NCBI RefSeq assembly: GCF_014651055.1 | Contig: NZ_BMWD01000024.1 | Coordinates: 62,001-126,000, forward strand | Reading direction: 5' to 3' | From: Streptomyces fructofermentans | GTDB taxonomy: Bacteria; Actinomycetota; Actinomycetes; Streptomycetales; Streptomycetaceae | Length of the DNA stretch: 64,000 nt | Shown here: one piece after another, positions 42,222 to 49,398 of the stretch | Layout of the letters: every line of letters begins with the position of its first letter | Position numbering within the stretch: position 1 is the first letter of the stretch | Translations under genes and position numbers: made by a program | Notes under the pieces: model-generated | What the model saw: the letters and a program-made list of their open reading frames with translations, nothing else | What the model was told of the DNA's origin: nothing | Database searches by the model: none

Positions 42222-42760
42222 CGTGTCCTCCCGTCCACTGGCAGACCTACCTCGGATATCTGCATCTCGTCTGCGGCCACCGCCGCTTCGAGCATGCGGC
42301 GCGCGCGGTGCATGCGGACCCGGAAAGCCCCGGCGCTGCAGCCCAGGACCCGGGCTGCGTCACGCACGGAGAGCCCGTCCCAGGCCACCAGGAGCAGCAC
42401 TTCCTGCTCCTGTGCCGGAAGCCGGTCCAACACGCCTTGGGCTCCCAGTCGGTACAGGACCGCGTCCTCCGCTGCGGGTGCGGTTCCGCCATCGTGGTGG
42501 GCCCGAATACTGTCCAGACGACCGGCGCGATCACTCGACCGGACGGTGTTGGCCGCGACGCGTCGGGCAATTCCGTACAGCCAGGGCAATTCCTTGCCAC
42601 GCAGTTCGTGGCGGTTCCGCCACGCGACCAAGAACACCTCCGCCGCCGCGTCCTCGGCCGCGGTCGACGGCAGGCGCCTACGCAAGAACCGCAGGACGGG
42701 CAGGTAAGTGCGCCGGTAGACATCCTCAAATCCTTGTGAGTTGTCCATCGGTCTGCTCAC
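42218..42760 (-). CDS. ECF-type RNA polymerase sigma factor
   Basis: A 180-residue group 4 sigma factor. Region 2 includes FEDVYRRTYLPVLRFLRRRLPS, AEDAAAEVFLVAWRNRHEL and LPWLYGIARRVAANTVRS. Region 4 includes LDRLPAQEQEVLLLVAWDGLSVRDAARVLGCSAGAFRVRMHRARRML. The GTG at 42760 is preceded by GGGAGG; ATG 42748 is an alternative. Coupled to the CU044_5270-like gene, which probably restrains it at the membrane. Target promoters cannot be told from the window. Confidence 0.92.
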   Translation of the reverse strand: MSRPMDNSQGFEDVYRRTYLPVLRFLRRRLPSTAAEDAAAEVFLVAWRNRHELRGKELPWLYGIARRVAANTVRSSDRAGRLDSIRAHHDGGTAPAAEDAVLYRLGAQGVLDRLPAQEQEVLLLVAWDGLSVRDAARVLGCSAGAFRVRMHRARRMLEAAVAADEMQISEVGLPVDGRTR

Positions 42761-43230
42761 GCCCGCCCTCCCTGCACGCTGACCACACCCTGTTTGTGTC
42801 CGGCACGACGCTGGAGTTACTCGAACATCCCGCCGTCTCGCCGATCGGCAGCGGGCTCACTCTGGAGCGTCACGTCTGCGGATCAGCGGTCGAGTCGTCG
42901 TGAGACGCCGGGGCGGCCGGGTGAGTGAAGAATTGAGGGCAACCGCTCAGCCAGACGAAGACTCTCCGCCGGCAGGGCCCGGCCGCAGCGGGCGGGCCGC
43001 TCGGGGCCGGCAGTCAGCACGGTTTCCGCTTCGCCACGCAGGCCTGTGACAGCGGCGCGCGGCATTCGATGCCCTCGGCAGGCAAGACAGTCCGGTCCGT
43101 GTTGGAGGCGGCACTCGCGGTGGTGCGGAACCGAACGGGAAGAAGTCCGGAACGAACGCCGAGACGGGGTGGACGGTGGTGTGGTCGTCGGCGCGTAGGC
43201 GGGGTGATCGCGTGGAAGTGCCGCACGAAC
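42761..43230. other. Intergenic stretch, no gene recognised
   Basis: About 470 nt upstream of the sigma gene and downstream of a minus-strand membrane protein gene. ORFs on both strands are Arg/Pro-rich and do not look coding. It must include the promoter of the sigma operon; I could not assign -35 and -10 elements with confidence. Confidence 0.5.
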
Positions 43231-43743
43231 TCACCGCAGGGGGAGCTGCCCTTCGAGGGCGGCATCGCACTTCTCCAGTTGAGTCGTCTTCTCCCGCGGT
43301 CCGCCCTCGGCGTCCCGCTGAAACGTGAAGGAGTAGCAGCGATGGGCCCGGGAGTGGTGCACCCCGTACATGCTGGTGTCCTCGAACTCTGCGAAGAAGC
43401 GCACTGTGGTGGTCAGTGAATCGCCCGACCGCGCGTAGGAGACGAGCCTGCCGTCGTGCCGTTCGGCGACGCCCCGCACAGCCTCCTGGCCGGGATAGTC
43501 GTCAGAGATCTGCGCCAGTACGTCACGCCCGTACGACCGGGCCTGGGTAACCGTCCTCGCAAGAGCCTCCTCCTCGTTGCGGACGTTCGCACTCTCCTGG
43601 CGGTGGCTCATGACCATGAGGACCGAGGCCACGAGCAGAGCCACGAGGATCGGCGCCATGACGGCGACGAGGCACCCTGGGGACGGCACGGTGACGCGGA
43701 CCTGCCGCGCCACCGTGCCACGATCGGACATACTCCTGGTCAC
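43231..43743 (-). CDS. Small membrane-anchored protein of unknown function
   Basis: A 170-residue protein with a short basic N-terminus, one membrane helix (CLVAVMAPILVALLVASVLMVM, about residues 24-45) and a helical then strand-rich extracellular part (RNEEEALARTVTQARSYGRDVL; GDSLTTTVRFFAEFEDTSM; two cysteines in HRCYSF and EKCDAAL). Similar orphan membrane proteins are common in Streptomyces. ATG 43731 is an alternative start. No operon partner. Confidence 0.7.
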   Translation of the reverse strand: MTRSMSDRGTVARQVRVTVPSPGCLVAVMAPILVALLVASVLMVMSHRQESANVRNEEEALARTVTQARSYGRDVLAQISDDYPGQEAVRGVAERHDGRLVSYARSGDSLTTTVRFFAEFEDTSMYGVHHSRAHRCYSFTFQRDAEGGPREKTTQLEKCDAALEGQLPLR

Positions 43744-43860
43744 TGATCCTTTGGTTGGACGGCGGCGGTGGGGCCGACACTCGTAAACGCCTGGGCGTAG
43801 GCACCCGTGCCGGCCTTGTTCGGGTGGTAGCTCTCACGGCTGAGGCAAGCATCCCCTTCA

Positions 43861-44444
43861 TTGCTCGGGGTGTTCGCCCATCCCGACGACGAGAACGGTC
43901 AGCTGGGCATGCTCGGCATGCGCTGTCATGCCAGAAGCGATACCCACGTACCGGCCAGTTGTCCCCTGTGTCGCGCACCCGCCCAAGTCCGTAGCGTCAA
44001 TCCGGTCACGGCAAGGAACGAGGCTTCCCCTTGGCGACATCTGCTTCCACAGCCGGGTCCGGCCCTCCCGCTCGCCGGCGGCGTACTCGCCCAGCAGGCC
44101 GCCTCCGGCGCCCGCACGGCCATCGTCACCACGACCTGGGCCCACGACACCACGCGAGCCGCCGAGCTCGCCGCAGGTCTGGCGATCCTGGGCGCGGGCG
44201 AACCGCGCCTCCTCGGATACCGCGACGCCCGCAACCCGTCCGCAGCGCCCGGCAGGCCCGTTGGTGCGAGGTGAACCTGGACGACGCTGTCGCGCAGATC
44301 GTGGCGCACATCCAGCAGTTCCGCCCCGACATCGTCGTCACACACGACGCACTCGGCCAGCTCACAGGCCACCTGGATCACCGCCGAACCCACCAGGTCG
44401 TTCGGGACGCCGTGGAACCTGTCCTTACGACCGCGCGATCGTAG
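43861..44444 (+). pseudogene. PIG-L family deacetylase, disrupted
   Basis: A decayed LmbE/PIG-L deacetylase. The zinc motif AHPDDEN starts the gene at 43861. It is then interrupted by 174 nt (43897-44070) of unrelated sequence that keeps the frame. LAGGVLAQQAASGARTAIV and AAGLAILGAGEPRLLGYRDA follow. A frameshift near 44262 moves to VNLDDAVAQIVAHIQQFRPD and GHLDHRRTHQVV, the second zinc motif. The C-terminus is cut off at 44444. Intact relatives act on N-acetylglucosaminyl substrates, including mycothiol precursors. Confidence 0.75.
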
Positions 44445-44611
44445 ACCAGCACCTGGTCGGCAGGTTCAGCGACCGCGATGTCGTTGTCGAGTGCGCTGGA
44501 GAAACGGATGTCGCCGCGTCTCGCTCCGCAGCCTCTCGTTCTGTACAGCAATGCTCCTCTTGCCTGGCGGCTTGCCGGCGACGGGCGAAGGAGGCGCCGC
44601 CGCTATGGCGC

Positions 44612-44830
44612 CTACCGCTCCTCCTCCCGTCCCTGCATGTGTCCTGTACCGAGCCAGGCGCCGAACAACCCGCCCATGGCGAGGGCAACGATCGCCAAGG
44701 ACTCCGGCGGGACGCCGATGAGAAGCAGGACAATGACGGTCGCCATTACGGCGGCGAAAGCACTTGCGGGGCCTGCCAGCGAGTACGTCCGCCCGACACC
44801 GGATCCGGCAGTGCGTGCCCCCGATGGCAT
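44612..44830 (-). CDS. Small two-span membrane protein
   Basis: A 72-residue protein with two membrane helices separated by a Pro-containing turn: AFAAVMATVIVLLLIGVPPES and LAIVALAMGGLFGAWLGTGHM, with a charged C-terminus (QGREEER). The ATG at 44830 gives a short N-terminal cytoplasmic segment; the overlapping larger frames are not coding. Comparable small proteins near conjugative or phage-related genes occur in Streptomyces, but here it stands next to broken genes. Function unknown. Confidence 0.55.
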   Translation of the reverse strand: MPSGARTAGSGVGRTYSLAGPASAFAAVMATVIVLLLIGVPPESLAIVALAMGGLFGAWLGTGHMQGREEER

Positions 44831-45097
44831 AGATGCGCTCGGCCAGCATGCGCTGCTCTCCACGCGAGCCGGGGTAAACCGAAGCACGACGGCACGTGGC
44901 CAGCGAGCCCGCCGTCTCCCGCGCGAGCGGAGGTGAGCCGATGGGGAGGGAGGGAACCGAGGCGGGCTGTGCTGCTCTCCGCAGCGCATACGGGTCCGCA
45001 AGAATGCCGCTGTTGTCCGTCGGCTGCCCGCCCCGTTGCGAGAGACGAGGCTTGGGGATGCCCGATCATGCCGGTCCGGACGCAGGAGGTGGGAGTC

Positions 45098-45445
45098 ATG
45101 GCCGAGGGAGCACCGAGCCCAGTGGCGTCCTCGCGCTGGGCTCCGGCCGCGGACCAGCTTCCCCGTGATCTTGCGGAGCTCGCCGGACCGGTACACGGTG
45201 CGGTGACGTTGCCGCTGCACCTGGCGTGGTCGGGGCTGCGGACATTCGACCTGGGGGACGAGAAGCTGCTGCTGGGGATGTACCGGATCGTGCTGCTCAA
45301 CGGCCGACACGCGGATTACACCCACTACCTTGACGCCAACCTGCTGGTGAGCCGGTGGCCCGTGCTGCGCGAAATGCTCGGCCGCGGGGTCCGCACCGTG
45401 TGGGAGCAGCGTTTCCCCCGACTGCGGCGTGTGGCGGACGCGTGA
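45098..45445 (+). CDS. AbiEi-like regulator partner of a nucleotidyltransferase gene
   Basis: A 115-residue protein with PRDLAELAGPVHGAVTLPLH, LAWSGLRTFDLGDEKLLLGM and RPVLREMLGRGVRTVWEQ-like segments. From memory it matches small Streptomyces proteins that precede AbiEii/AbiGii-type nucleotidyltransferase genes and are presumed antitoxin or regulator components. AGGAGG precedes the ATG at 45098. The stop overlaps the start of the next, broken gene (GTGA), the coupling usual for such pairs. With its partner destroyed it is probably an orphan. Confidence 0.6.
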   Translation: MAEGAPSPVASSRWAPAADQLPRDLAELAGPVHGAVTLPLHLAWSGLRTFDLGDEKLLLGMYRIVLLNGRHADYTHYLDANLLVSRWPVLREMLGRGVRTVWEQRFPRLRRVADA

Positions 45446-45565
45446 GTCTGCACGGCCTGCCCGAGCATCATCGGCGGTTGCTCGCCGACGCTCTCGCCGC
45501 CCGGCGCCCCGACGAATTCGACCTTCGCGAACTCCACGACCGGCTGGAGAGCCTGGAGTGGATCA
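45442..45565 (+). pseudogene. AbiEii-like nucleotidyltransferase, left fragment
   Basis: Begins GTG with LPEHHRRLLADALAARR, resembling the N-terminus of AbiEii-type proteins, then jumps to PDEFDLRELHDRLESLEWIS, which resembles the C-terminal part of the same family; the nucleotidyltransferase core between them is missing. The gene is then cut by the IS5-bounded insertion at about 45564. The sequence resumes in frame at 48683 (SDAEFGAHGM...). Confidence 0.55.
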
Positions 45566-45575
45566 GTGAGCTTCT

Positions 45576-46325
45576 TCAGCGTCGCAACTCCAGTGTGAGG
45601 ACGGCCTTGGCGATTGACGTCATGCGGTTGGGACTGCATCGGGACCTGCGGAAGATCCGCCAGGACTTCAGGCGGGCGACTCCGCGTTCGACGGGTGCGC
45701 GCGCCGCGGCCAGGGCACGGTTGCGAGTCTTCTCGGTGGGAGTCAGTTTCTTCAGGGGCCTGCGTTTGATGCCCGTGGTCAGCCACGGACCGGCGCCCTG
45801 GTAGGCGAGATCGGCCACGATCGGAACGCCCTGGCGCTCGCAGATCCGGATGATCCGGTGGGCGCGGGCAGCGGTCAGGTCATGGGCGCGGCCCGGCAGG
45901 GCGGGCGAGAGCCACAACAGCCGGCCGCTGGGATCGCTGACGACCTGCACGTTCACGCCGTGACGCCGGTGCTTGTGGGAGTAGTCGGCCCGGCCGTCGC
46001 CGACCCGATCGCACTCGGCGAGAGTGCCGTCGAGCAGGACGAAGTCGGGATCATGCTCGCGCAGCGTCTTCAGCAGACCCGGTGCACGGGCGGCGAGCAG
46101 GTCGACGACTGCACTGGTGTAGGCATGCACGGTGGACTCGCTGATCCCGAACCCGGCAGCGATCTTCGCCAGAGTGATGTGCTCGCGCAGGTACACCAGT
46201 GCCACCATCGCTCGCTGGGACGGACGGAGCTTGCAGCGCCGGTCGCCCTCACGGGTGACGATCAACGTGGTGACCCACTCCACGAGTGCATGCGGCAGGT
46301 CAAGTGCGGCAGGATGGACGACCAA
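45576..46325 (-). CDS. IS5-family transposase, copy B
   Basis: A 249-residue DDE transposase: HTH-like region QRAMVALVYLREHITLAKIAAGFGISESTVHAYTSAVV, first Asp in LLDGTLAECD, second in PIVADLAYQGAG, Glu in RAPVERGVARLKSWRIF. It is intact, with TTG as the likely start directly behind a hairpin (46326-46387). It could mobilise itself and the remnants sharing its ends. Confidence 0.9.
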   Translation of the reverse strand: MVVHPAALDLPHALVEWVTTLIVTREGDRRCKLRPSQRAMVALVYLREHITLAKIAAGFGISESTVHAYTSAVVDLLAARAPGLLKTLREHDPDFVLLDGTLAECDRVGDGRADYSHKHRRHGVNVQVVSDPSGRLLWLSPALPGRAHDLTAARAHRIIRICERQGVPIVADLAYQGAGPWLTTGIKRRPLKKLTPTEKTRNRALAAARAPVERGVARLKSWRIFRRSRCSPNRMTSIAKAVLTLELRR

Positions 46326-46387
46326 CGAGGCCCCCGAGCAACGTGATTGAGACGTCAGACATCTCGATCAACAGCCCGGGGGCCTCG
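46326..46387 (-). promoter_or_regulatory. Conserved hairpin abutting the IS5 transposase start (copy B)
   Basis: Arms 46326-46336 (CGAGGCCCCCG) and 46377-46387 form a perfect 11-bp stem whose 3' strand in the minus transcript ends immediately before the TTG start. It corresponds position by position to the copy A hairpin, with one compensating base-pair change. Confidence 0.6.
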
Positions 46388-46684
46388 CTCGTTGCGCTGC
46401 ACGGGCCGTCACCGATCGGTGGCCGCATCGAAGAAGCTCAGTGGTTGTAGCCTCGGGCAGGGTGCTACCACCTGTGACTAGATCTTGCTCTGCACCCAAA
46501 GGGCGCTCTGCCTCATACCGCATGGACAGATCATCCCCGAGTGACCCGGAACTGATCCGTCAGGCACCGTTAACGGGAGGGAATGGGTCGCCGACATGGG
46601 GCGCCACGACGACGATGCCGCCGGTCTCGTGGACCAGACCGACGACATCAAGGAGGTGGTCCGGCGAGCTCGGCAGTGCTGCGC

Positions 46685-47086
46685 TCAGCAGTGCCGCAGA
46701 CCGCGCGCGCTCGGATCGGCGTCGAAGGAGGACGGTGTGTTGACCCAGTCCGCCGGGACGTAGCCCCACCCGTCGTAGCCAGGAGCGGTCCAGTCACCCT
46801 TGGTGTGGTACCAGGTGGTGTTGCCGCCGCCGTGCAGTCCACCATAGGTCCAGCAGTCGAACCAGCTGAAGGTGGAATAGAGCTGCCCCGTTATGTTCGC
46901 TTCGTGATAGGCGCCCGAGCGCAGAATGGCGGGGGCTCCGTTCCCGCACCACAGCCGGCCGTCGCTCGCCCGAACTCCGCACTCGGCGCTGGCAGCGGCA
47001 CTGGCCGAAGGGGCGGCGATCACACCGCCCGCCGTCAGGGCGAGGGCTGCCATCCAGAGGGAGAGATACTTCCTGGTCCTGGTCAT
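46685..47086 (-). CDS. Small secreted protein, SH3-like
   Basis: A 133-residue precursor: Sec signal MTRTRKYLSLWMAALALTAG with an Ala-x-Ala cleavage region (APSASAAAS), then a mature domain of about 100 residues with four cysteines and many aromatics (ECGVRASDGRLWCGNGAPAI, FDCWTYGGLHGGGNTTWYHT, GYVPADWVNT). The pattern resembles bacterial SH3-like secreted domains of Streptomyces that may bind cell-wall or surface ligands. The ATG at 47086 is preceded by AGGACAG. Cargo of the IS-bounded insertion. Confidence 0.75.
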   Translation of the reverse strand: MTRTRKYLSLWMAALALTAGGVIAAPSASAAASAECGVRASDGRLWCGNGAPAILRSGAYHEANITGQLYSTFSWFDCWTYGGLHGGGNTTWYHTKGDWTAPGYDGWGYVPADWVNTPSSFDADPSARGLRHC

Positions 47087-47185
47087 CCACTGTCCTTTTC
47101 TCACTGGTTTTCGAGTTCGACCGAAAGGTGCCGGGTGCCTGCCCGGCTCTTCCCGCAGGCCCTTCGCAGCACCGTGATGCACTGC

Positions 47186-47497
47186 TCAGCACTGCGCGAC
47201 GCCGGGCAGTTGGTTGTCCGGACTGCTTATGTAGATGCTGCTGACATAGCCCCCGTACTGAGGCAGGTAGGCCCACCACTCGTTGGTGTAGGGCGGGACC
47301 GAGACGGTCTCCCCTCGCGTCTGGCAGCCGACCAGCACCTCGACCCCGGCGGGGAGCTGGAGGAACGGGTCGCGGGTGGTGTCGGGCTCGGGGCGGACGT
47401 TGACACCGGAGCTCCAGGTGCCGAACCACGTGCCCGCCGGTCGTACACCACCGGGAACGTTCAGCGAACGGGTCAGCCTGCCCAGGTCGGTGTAACC
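47186..47497 (-). pseudogene. Secreted protein gene, N-terminus removed by an IS remnant
   Basis: The minus-strand frame is open and coding-like for about 100 codons: GVRPAGTWFGTWSSGVNVRP, DPFLQLPAGVEVLVGCQTRG, WWAYLPQYGGYVSSIYISSP and a C-terminal Cys. It resembles the neighbouring SH3-like secreted protein in style. Upstream (above 47497) it runs directly into IS end sequence with no start codon or signal peptide, so the 5' part was lost. Confidence 0.65.
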
Positions 47498-47612
47498 CCG
47501 AGCAGCGTGATTGAGACGTCAGACATCTCGATCAACAGCCCGGGGGCTTCGCTCGTTGCGCTTCACGGACCGTCACCGGATCGGTGGCCACATCGATGAA
47601 GCTCAGTGGTCC
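47495..47612 (-). mobile_element. IS5-type remnant (5' end region only)
   Basis: About 118 bp nearly identical to the outer end of IS5 copy B (46333-46443), ending in GAAGCTCAGTGG. Only the inner CCCCG/CGGGG part of the start-codon hairpin remains and the transposase is absent. It abuts the truncated secreted-protein gene. Confidence 0.8.
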
Positions 47613-47688
47613 TTGGGCCTGGACCTGCTCCGGTTTGCCGGCGATGGGTGCCGGCGCACTGTTGACGCGGAGCAGAGAGGTGGGTGGT

Positions 47689-48195
47689 CTACCACCAAGA
47701 GGTGCACTGGATGCCGCTGTTGCTGCCCTGGCTCAGCAGCCGCGCGCAGACGCGGAAGGCCCGGCTCGACGAGCTGCTGGTCGGGTAGGCCGGCGTCGTC
47801 ATCCTCTTGCCGCCCGTCATCGTGTCGAAAGAACCGCACTGGATCCAGGTCTGCCTGTTGTCGTTGCTGACGTCCATCCAGACCTGTGCCAGGACCCCGG
47901 AGCCCCAGTTGCTGCCCGATCCGGTGGTCAGGACGCCCCACGCGGCCTGTCGGCCTCCGACGTTGCCGGCCTGCATCGAGTACGAGGCGACAGCGTGGGG
48001 AAAGTCAATCACCATCGCACCCGCACCCCCCACACCCTGGCCACTGAGACTGTCCGGGATGTCGGTGAAGCCATTCACACCTCCCTCGCAGTCCGACCGT
48101 GCTGCCTGAGCCGCGCCGGCGGATCCGGCCACCACGCCTGCCGCCAACATGATCGCGGCTGCTCCTACGCTGAAGATCCGTCTGAGGCTGTGCAT
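47689..48195 (-). CDS. Secreted protein of unknown function, 168 aa
   Basis: A precursor with signal MHSLRRIFSVGAAAIMLAAG and cleavage after AQA. The mature domain has four cysteines (RSDCEGG, WIQCGSFD, RVCARLL, IQCTSW) and a Ser-rich loop. Phrases such as AQVWMDVSNDNRQTWIQCGS suggest a beta-sandwich. No catalytic motif is evident. It is encoded beside two SH3-like secreted proteins inside the IS-bounded segment, so the three may serve together at the cell surface. Confidence 0.7.
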   Translation of the reverse strand: MHSLRRIFSVGAAAIMLAAGVVAGSAGAAQAARSDCEGGVNGFTDIPDSLSGQGVGGAGAMVIDFPHAVASYSMQAGNVGGRQAAWGVLTTGSGSNWGSGVLAQVWMDVSNDNRQTWIQCGSFDTMTGGKRMTTPAYPTSSSSSRAFRVCARLLSQGSNSGIQCTSWW

Positions 48196-48364
48196 GTGTT
48201 TCTCCCTGGGTCCAGGTGCTGATGGCTTCCGAAGAGGGGCGCTGTGCCGTGGCGCCCGTGCTGTGACCTGACCGAAGCGCTAACGGCCCCCGCTTCAGCC
48301 GCCGGAGCGGCGCAGGGGACGCCCAGCAGGCGCCTCGAACTGTAGGGCGGACCCGGGACGTTGC

Positions 48365-48386
48365 GACCCTGACAGATGTCAGGGTC
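48365..48386. promoter_or_regulatory. 22-bp perfect palindrome
   Basis: GACCCTGACA (48365-48374) and its complement (48377-48386) flank GA. The TGACA half-site resembles that of the palindrome at 49323-49338 and MerR-type operators. It lies 170 nt upstream of the secreted-protein gene on the minus strand and about 510 nt upstream of the merR gene. Confidence 0.45.
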
Positions 48387-48564
48387 ACGATCAGCTGCTG
48401 GCGCGCGCCGTGGTCCCGCCGGGCCGCCTGGCCTGGGTCACTTAAGGGCTGATCAACTGGCTGCACGTGCTGCTGCCCTGTACCCGAACGGCAGGATCGG
48501 CGAGAAGCTGCTCTGAACTTTGACCCGGCCGGATCTCCTCGCGCCAGCGGCAGTCTCATCGTCC

Positions 48565-48687
48565 TCCAGGTCGCCCGCCTGAAGTCCTGGCGGATCTTCC
48601 GCAGGTCCCGCTGCAGCCCCAACCGCATGACGTCAATCGCCAAGGCCGTCCTCACCCTGGAGCTGCAATGCTGAAGAAGCTCAGTGA
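48565..48687 (+). mobile_element. IS5-type remnant (transposase C-terminal end)
   Basis: Plus-strand coding for the last 35 or so residues of the IS5 transposase (VARLKSWRIFRRSRCSPNRM, then TSIAKAVLTLEL) followed by the IS end CTGAAGAAGCTCAGTGA. The remainder of the IS is missing. It forms the right boundary of the insertion in the AbiEii-like gene. Confidence 0.8.
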
Positions 48688-48810
48688 CGCCGAGTTCGGG
48701 GCCCATGGCATGGGCACGGTCCCCATCACACACCTGCGCCGGTGGGCCCAGCAGTGGCTGGACGATCTCGCTCAGCGCCTCGCCGAACCCCCACGACGAA
48801 ACCGCCGACA
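48683..48810 (+). pseudogene. AbiEii-like nucleotidyltransferase, right (C-terminal) fragment
   Basis: Immediately after the IS end the frame reads SDAEFGAHGMGTVPITHLRR and WAQQWLDDLAQRLAEPPRR, resembling the C-terminus of AbiEii-type proteins (an AYGL-like segment, then LRSWAQ.WADD). It is in frame with the left fragment ending at 45565. The frame continues open into merR without a clear native stop, so the exact end is uncertain. Confidence 0.5.
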
Positions 48811-48896
48811 CGTAACCGCACGCAAGCGCCATAGGGCGGCCCGCCCGGCGGCGCGACGCCGTCCGCAGGACTCGTCGGCGGACGTACGCTTCAAGG

Positions 48897-49292
48897 ATGC
48901 GGATAGGCGAACTGGCGCAGCGCACGGGCGTGAGTCCGCGCTCACTGCGCTACTACGAAGATCAGGGCCTGCTGACCAGCTCTCGCTCCGAGGCGGGGCA
49001 GCGCCACTATTCCGAGACTGCGGTCCAGCGCGTGTCGCTCATCCGGCAGTTGTTCGACGCGGGGATGACCAGCCGGGTGATCGCGACTGTGCTGCCGTGC
49101 GTGGACATCCCGGGTGACCTGGGCGTCGCCGAGGAGACGTTCACGGCGATGATGCGCGAGCGCGACCGGATCGACGCCGACATCGCGCACCTGATCGAGA
49201 CCCGGGACGCACTCGACGTGCTGATTGGGGCCAACAGCCGGCACCGGGCGGAGCTGTCCATGGCCCCGGAACCGACGGTGGAGTCGACCTGA
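48897..49292 (+). CDS. MerR-family transcriptional regulator
   Basis: A 131-residue MerR regulator: MRIGELAQRTGVSPRSLRYY and EDQGLLTSSRSEAGQRHYSE (winged helix), then a coiled-coil dimerisation helix (DRIDADIAHLIETRDALDVL) and a short effector tail without the metal-binding cysteines of heavy-metal MerR. TACGCT (48885-48890) lies 6 nt before the ATG, consistent with a leaderless mRNA. It probably controls the NADP-dependent oxidoreductase gene downstream through the palindrome at 49323. Confidence 0.9.
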   Translation: MRIGELAQRTGVSPRSLRYYEDQGLLTSSRSEAGQRHYSETAVQRVSLIRQLFDAGMTSRVIATVLPCVDIPGDLGVAEETFTAMMRERDRIDADIAHLIETRDALDVLIGANSRHRAELSMAPEPTVEST

Positions 49293-49316
49293 TGCTGTGA
49301 TCTGCATCTCAGCCGG

Positions 49317-49348
49317 TTGCCCCTGACATCAATGTCAGAGGTGAGGAT
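49317..49348 (+). promoter_or_regulatory. MerR-type promoter/operator of the oxidoreductase gene
   Basis: CTGACAT and ATGTCAG flank CA at 49323-49338. A weak -35 (TTGCCC, 49317-49322) and -10 (around 49343-49348) would be about 19-20 bp apart, the over-long spacing that MerR proteins correct by DNA distortion. The hexamers are poor matches, so this rests mainly on the palindrome and its position. Confidence 0.5.
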
Positions 49349-49398
49349 GGCGACAACGCCCGGAATCACCGGGTCGGTTGTACGGGAGGCAGCGGAAA

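Larger units (their letters stand above)
45564..46443 (-). mobile_element. IS5-type insertion sequence, copy B
   Basis: About 880 bp with 14-bp imperfect terminal repeats: CAGTGAGCTTCTTC at 45564-45577 and GAAGAAGCTCAGTG at 46430-46443 (one mismatch when inverted). It encodes a complete transposase and carries the start-codon hairpin. By eye it is about 80 percent like copy A and nearer 90 percent like the remnants at 47495 and 48565. Confidence 0.85.
45564..48687. mobile_element. IS5-bounded composite insertion with secreted-protein cargo
   Basis: The left boundary is a full IS5-type copy on the minus strand; the right boundary is the end of another copy on the plus strand. TCAGTGA occurs at both outer junctions (45563-45569 and 48681-48687). 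Joining the flanks there restores a continuous AbiEii-like frame (...LEWI-S-DAEFG...). The interior holds three small secreted-protein genes, one truncated, and an internal IS scar. It may be a composite transposon or successive IS insertions with deletions. Confidence 0.6.

Noticed and set aside
43897..44070. Possible intein or group I/II intron in the PIG-L gene
   Set aside because: 174 nt is too short, and no splice-junction or endonuclease motifs are present.
43928..45445. 505-codon plus-strand frame
   Set aside because: Only its last 115 codons (from 45098) look like a protein. The upstream part crosses the PIG-L pseudogene out of frame and runs antisense to a small membrane protein.
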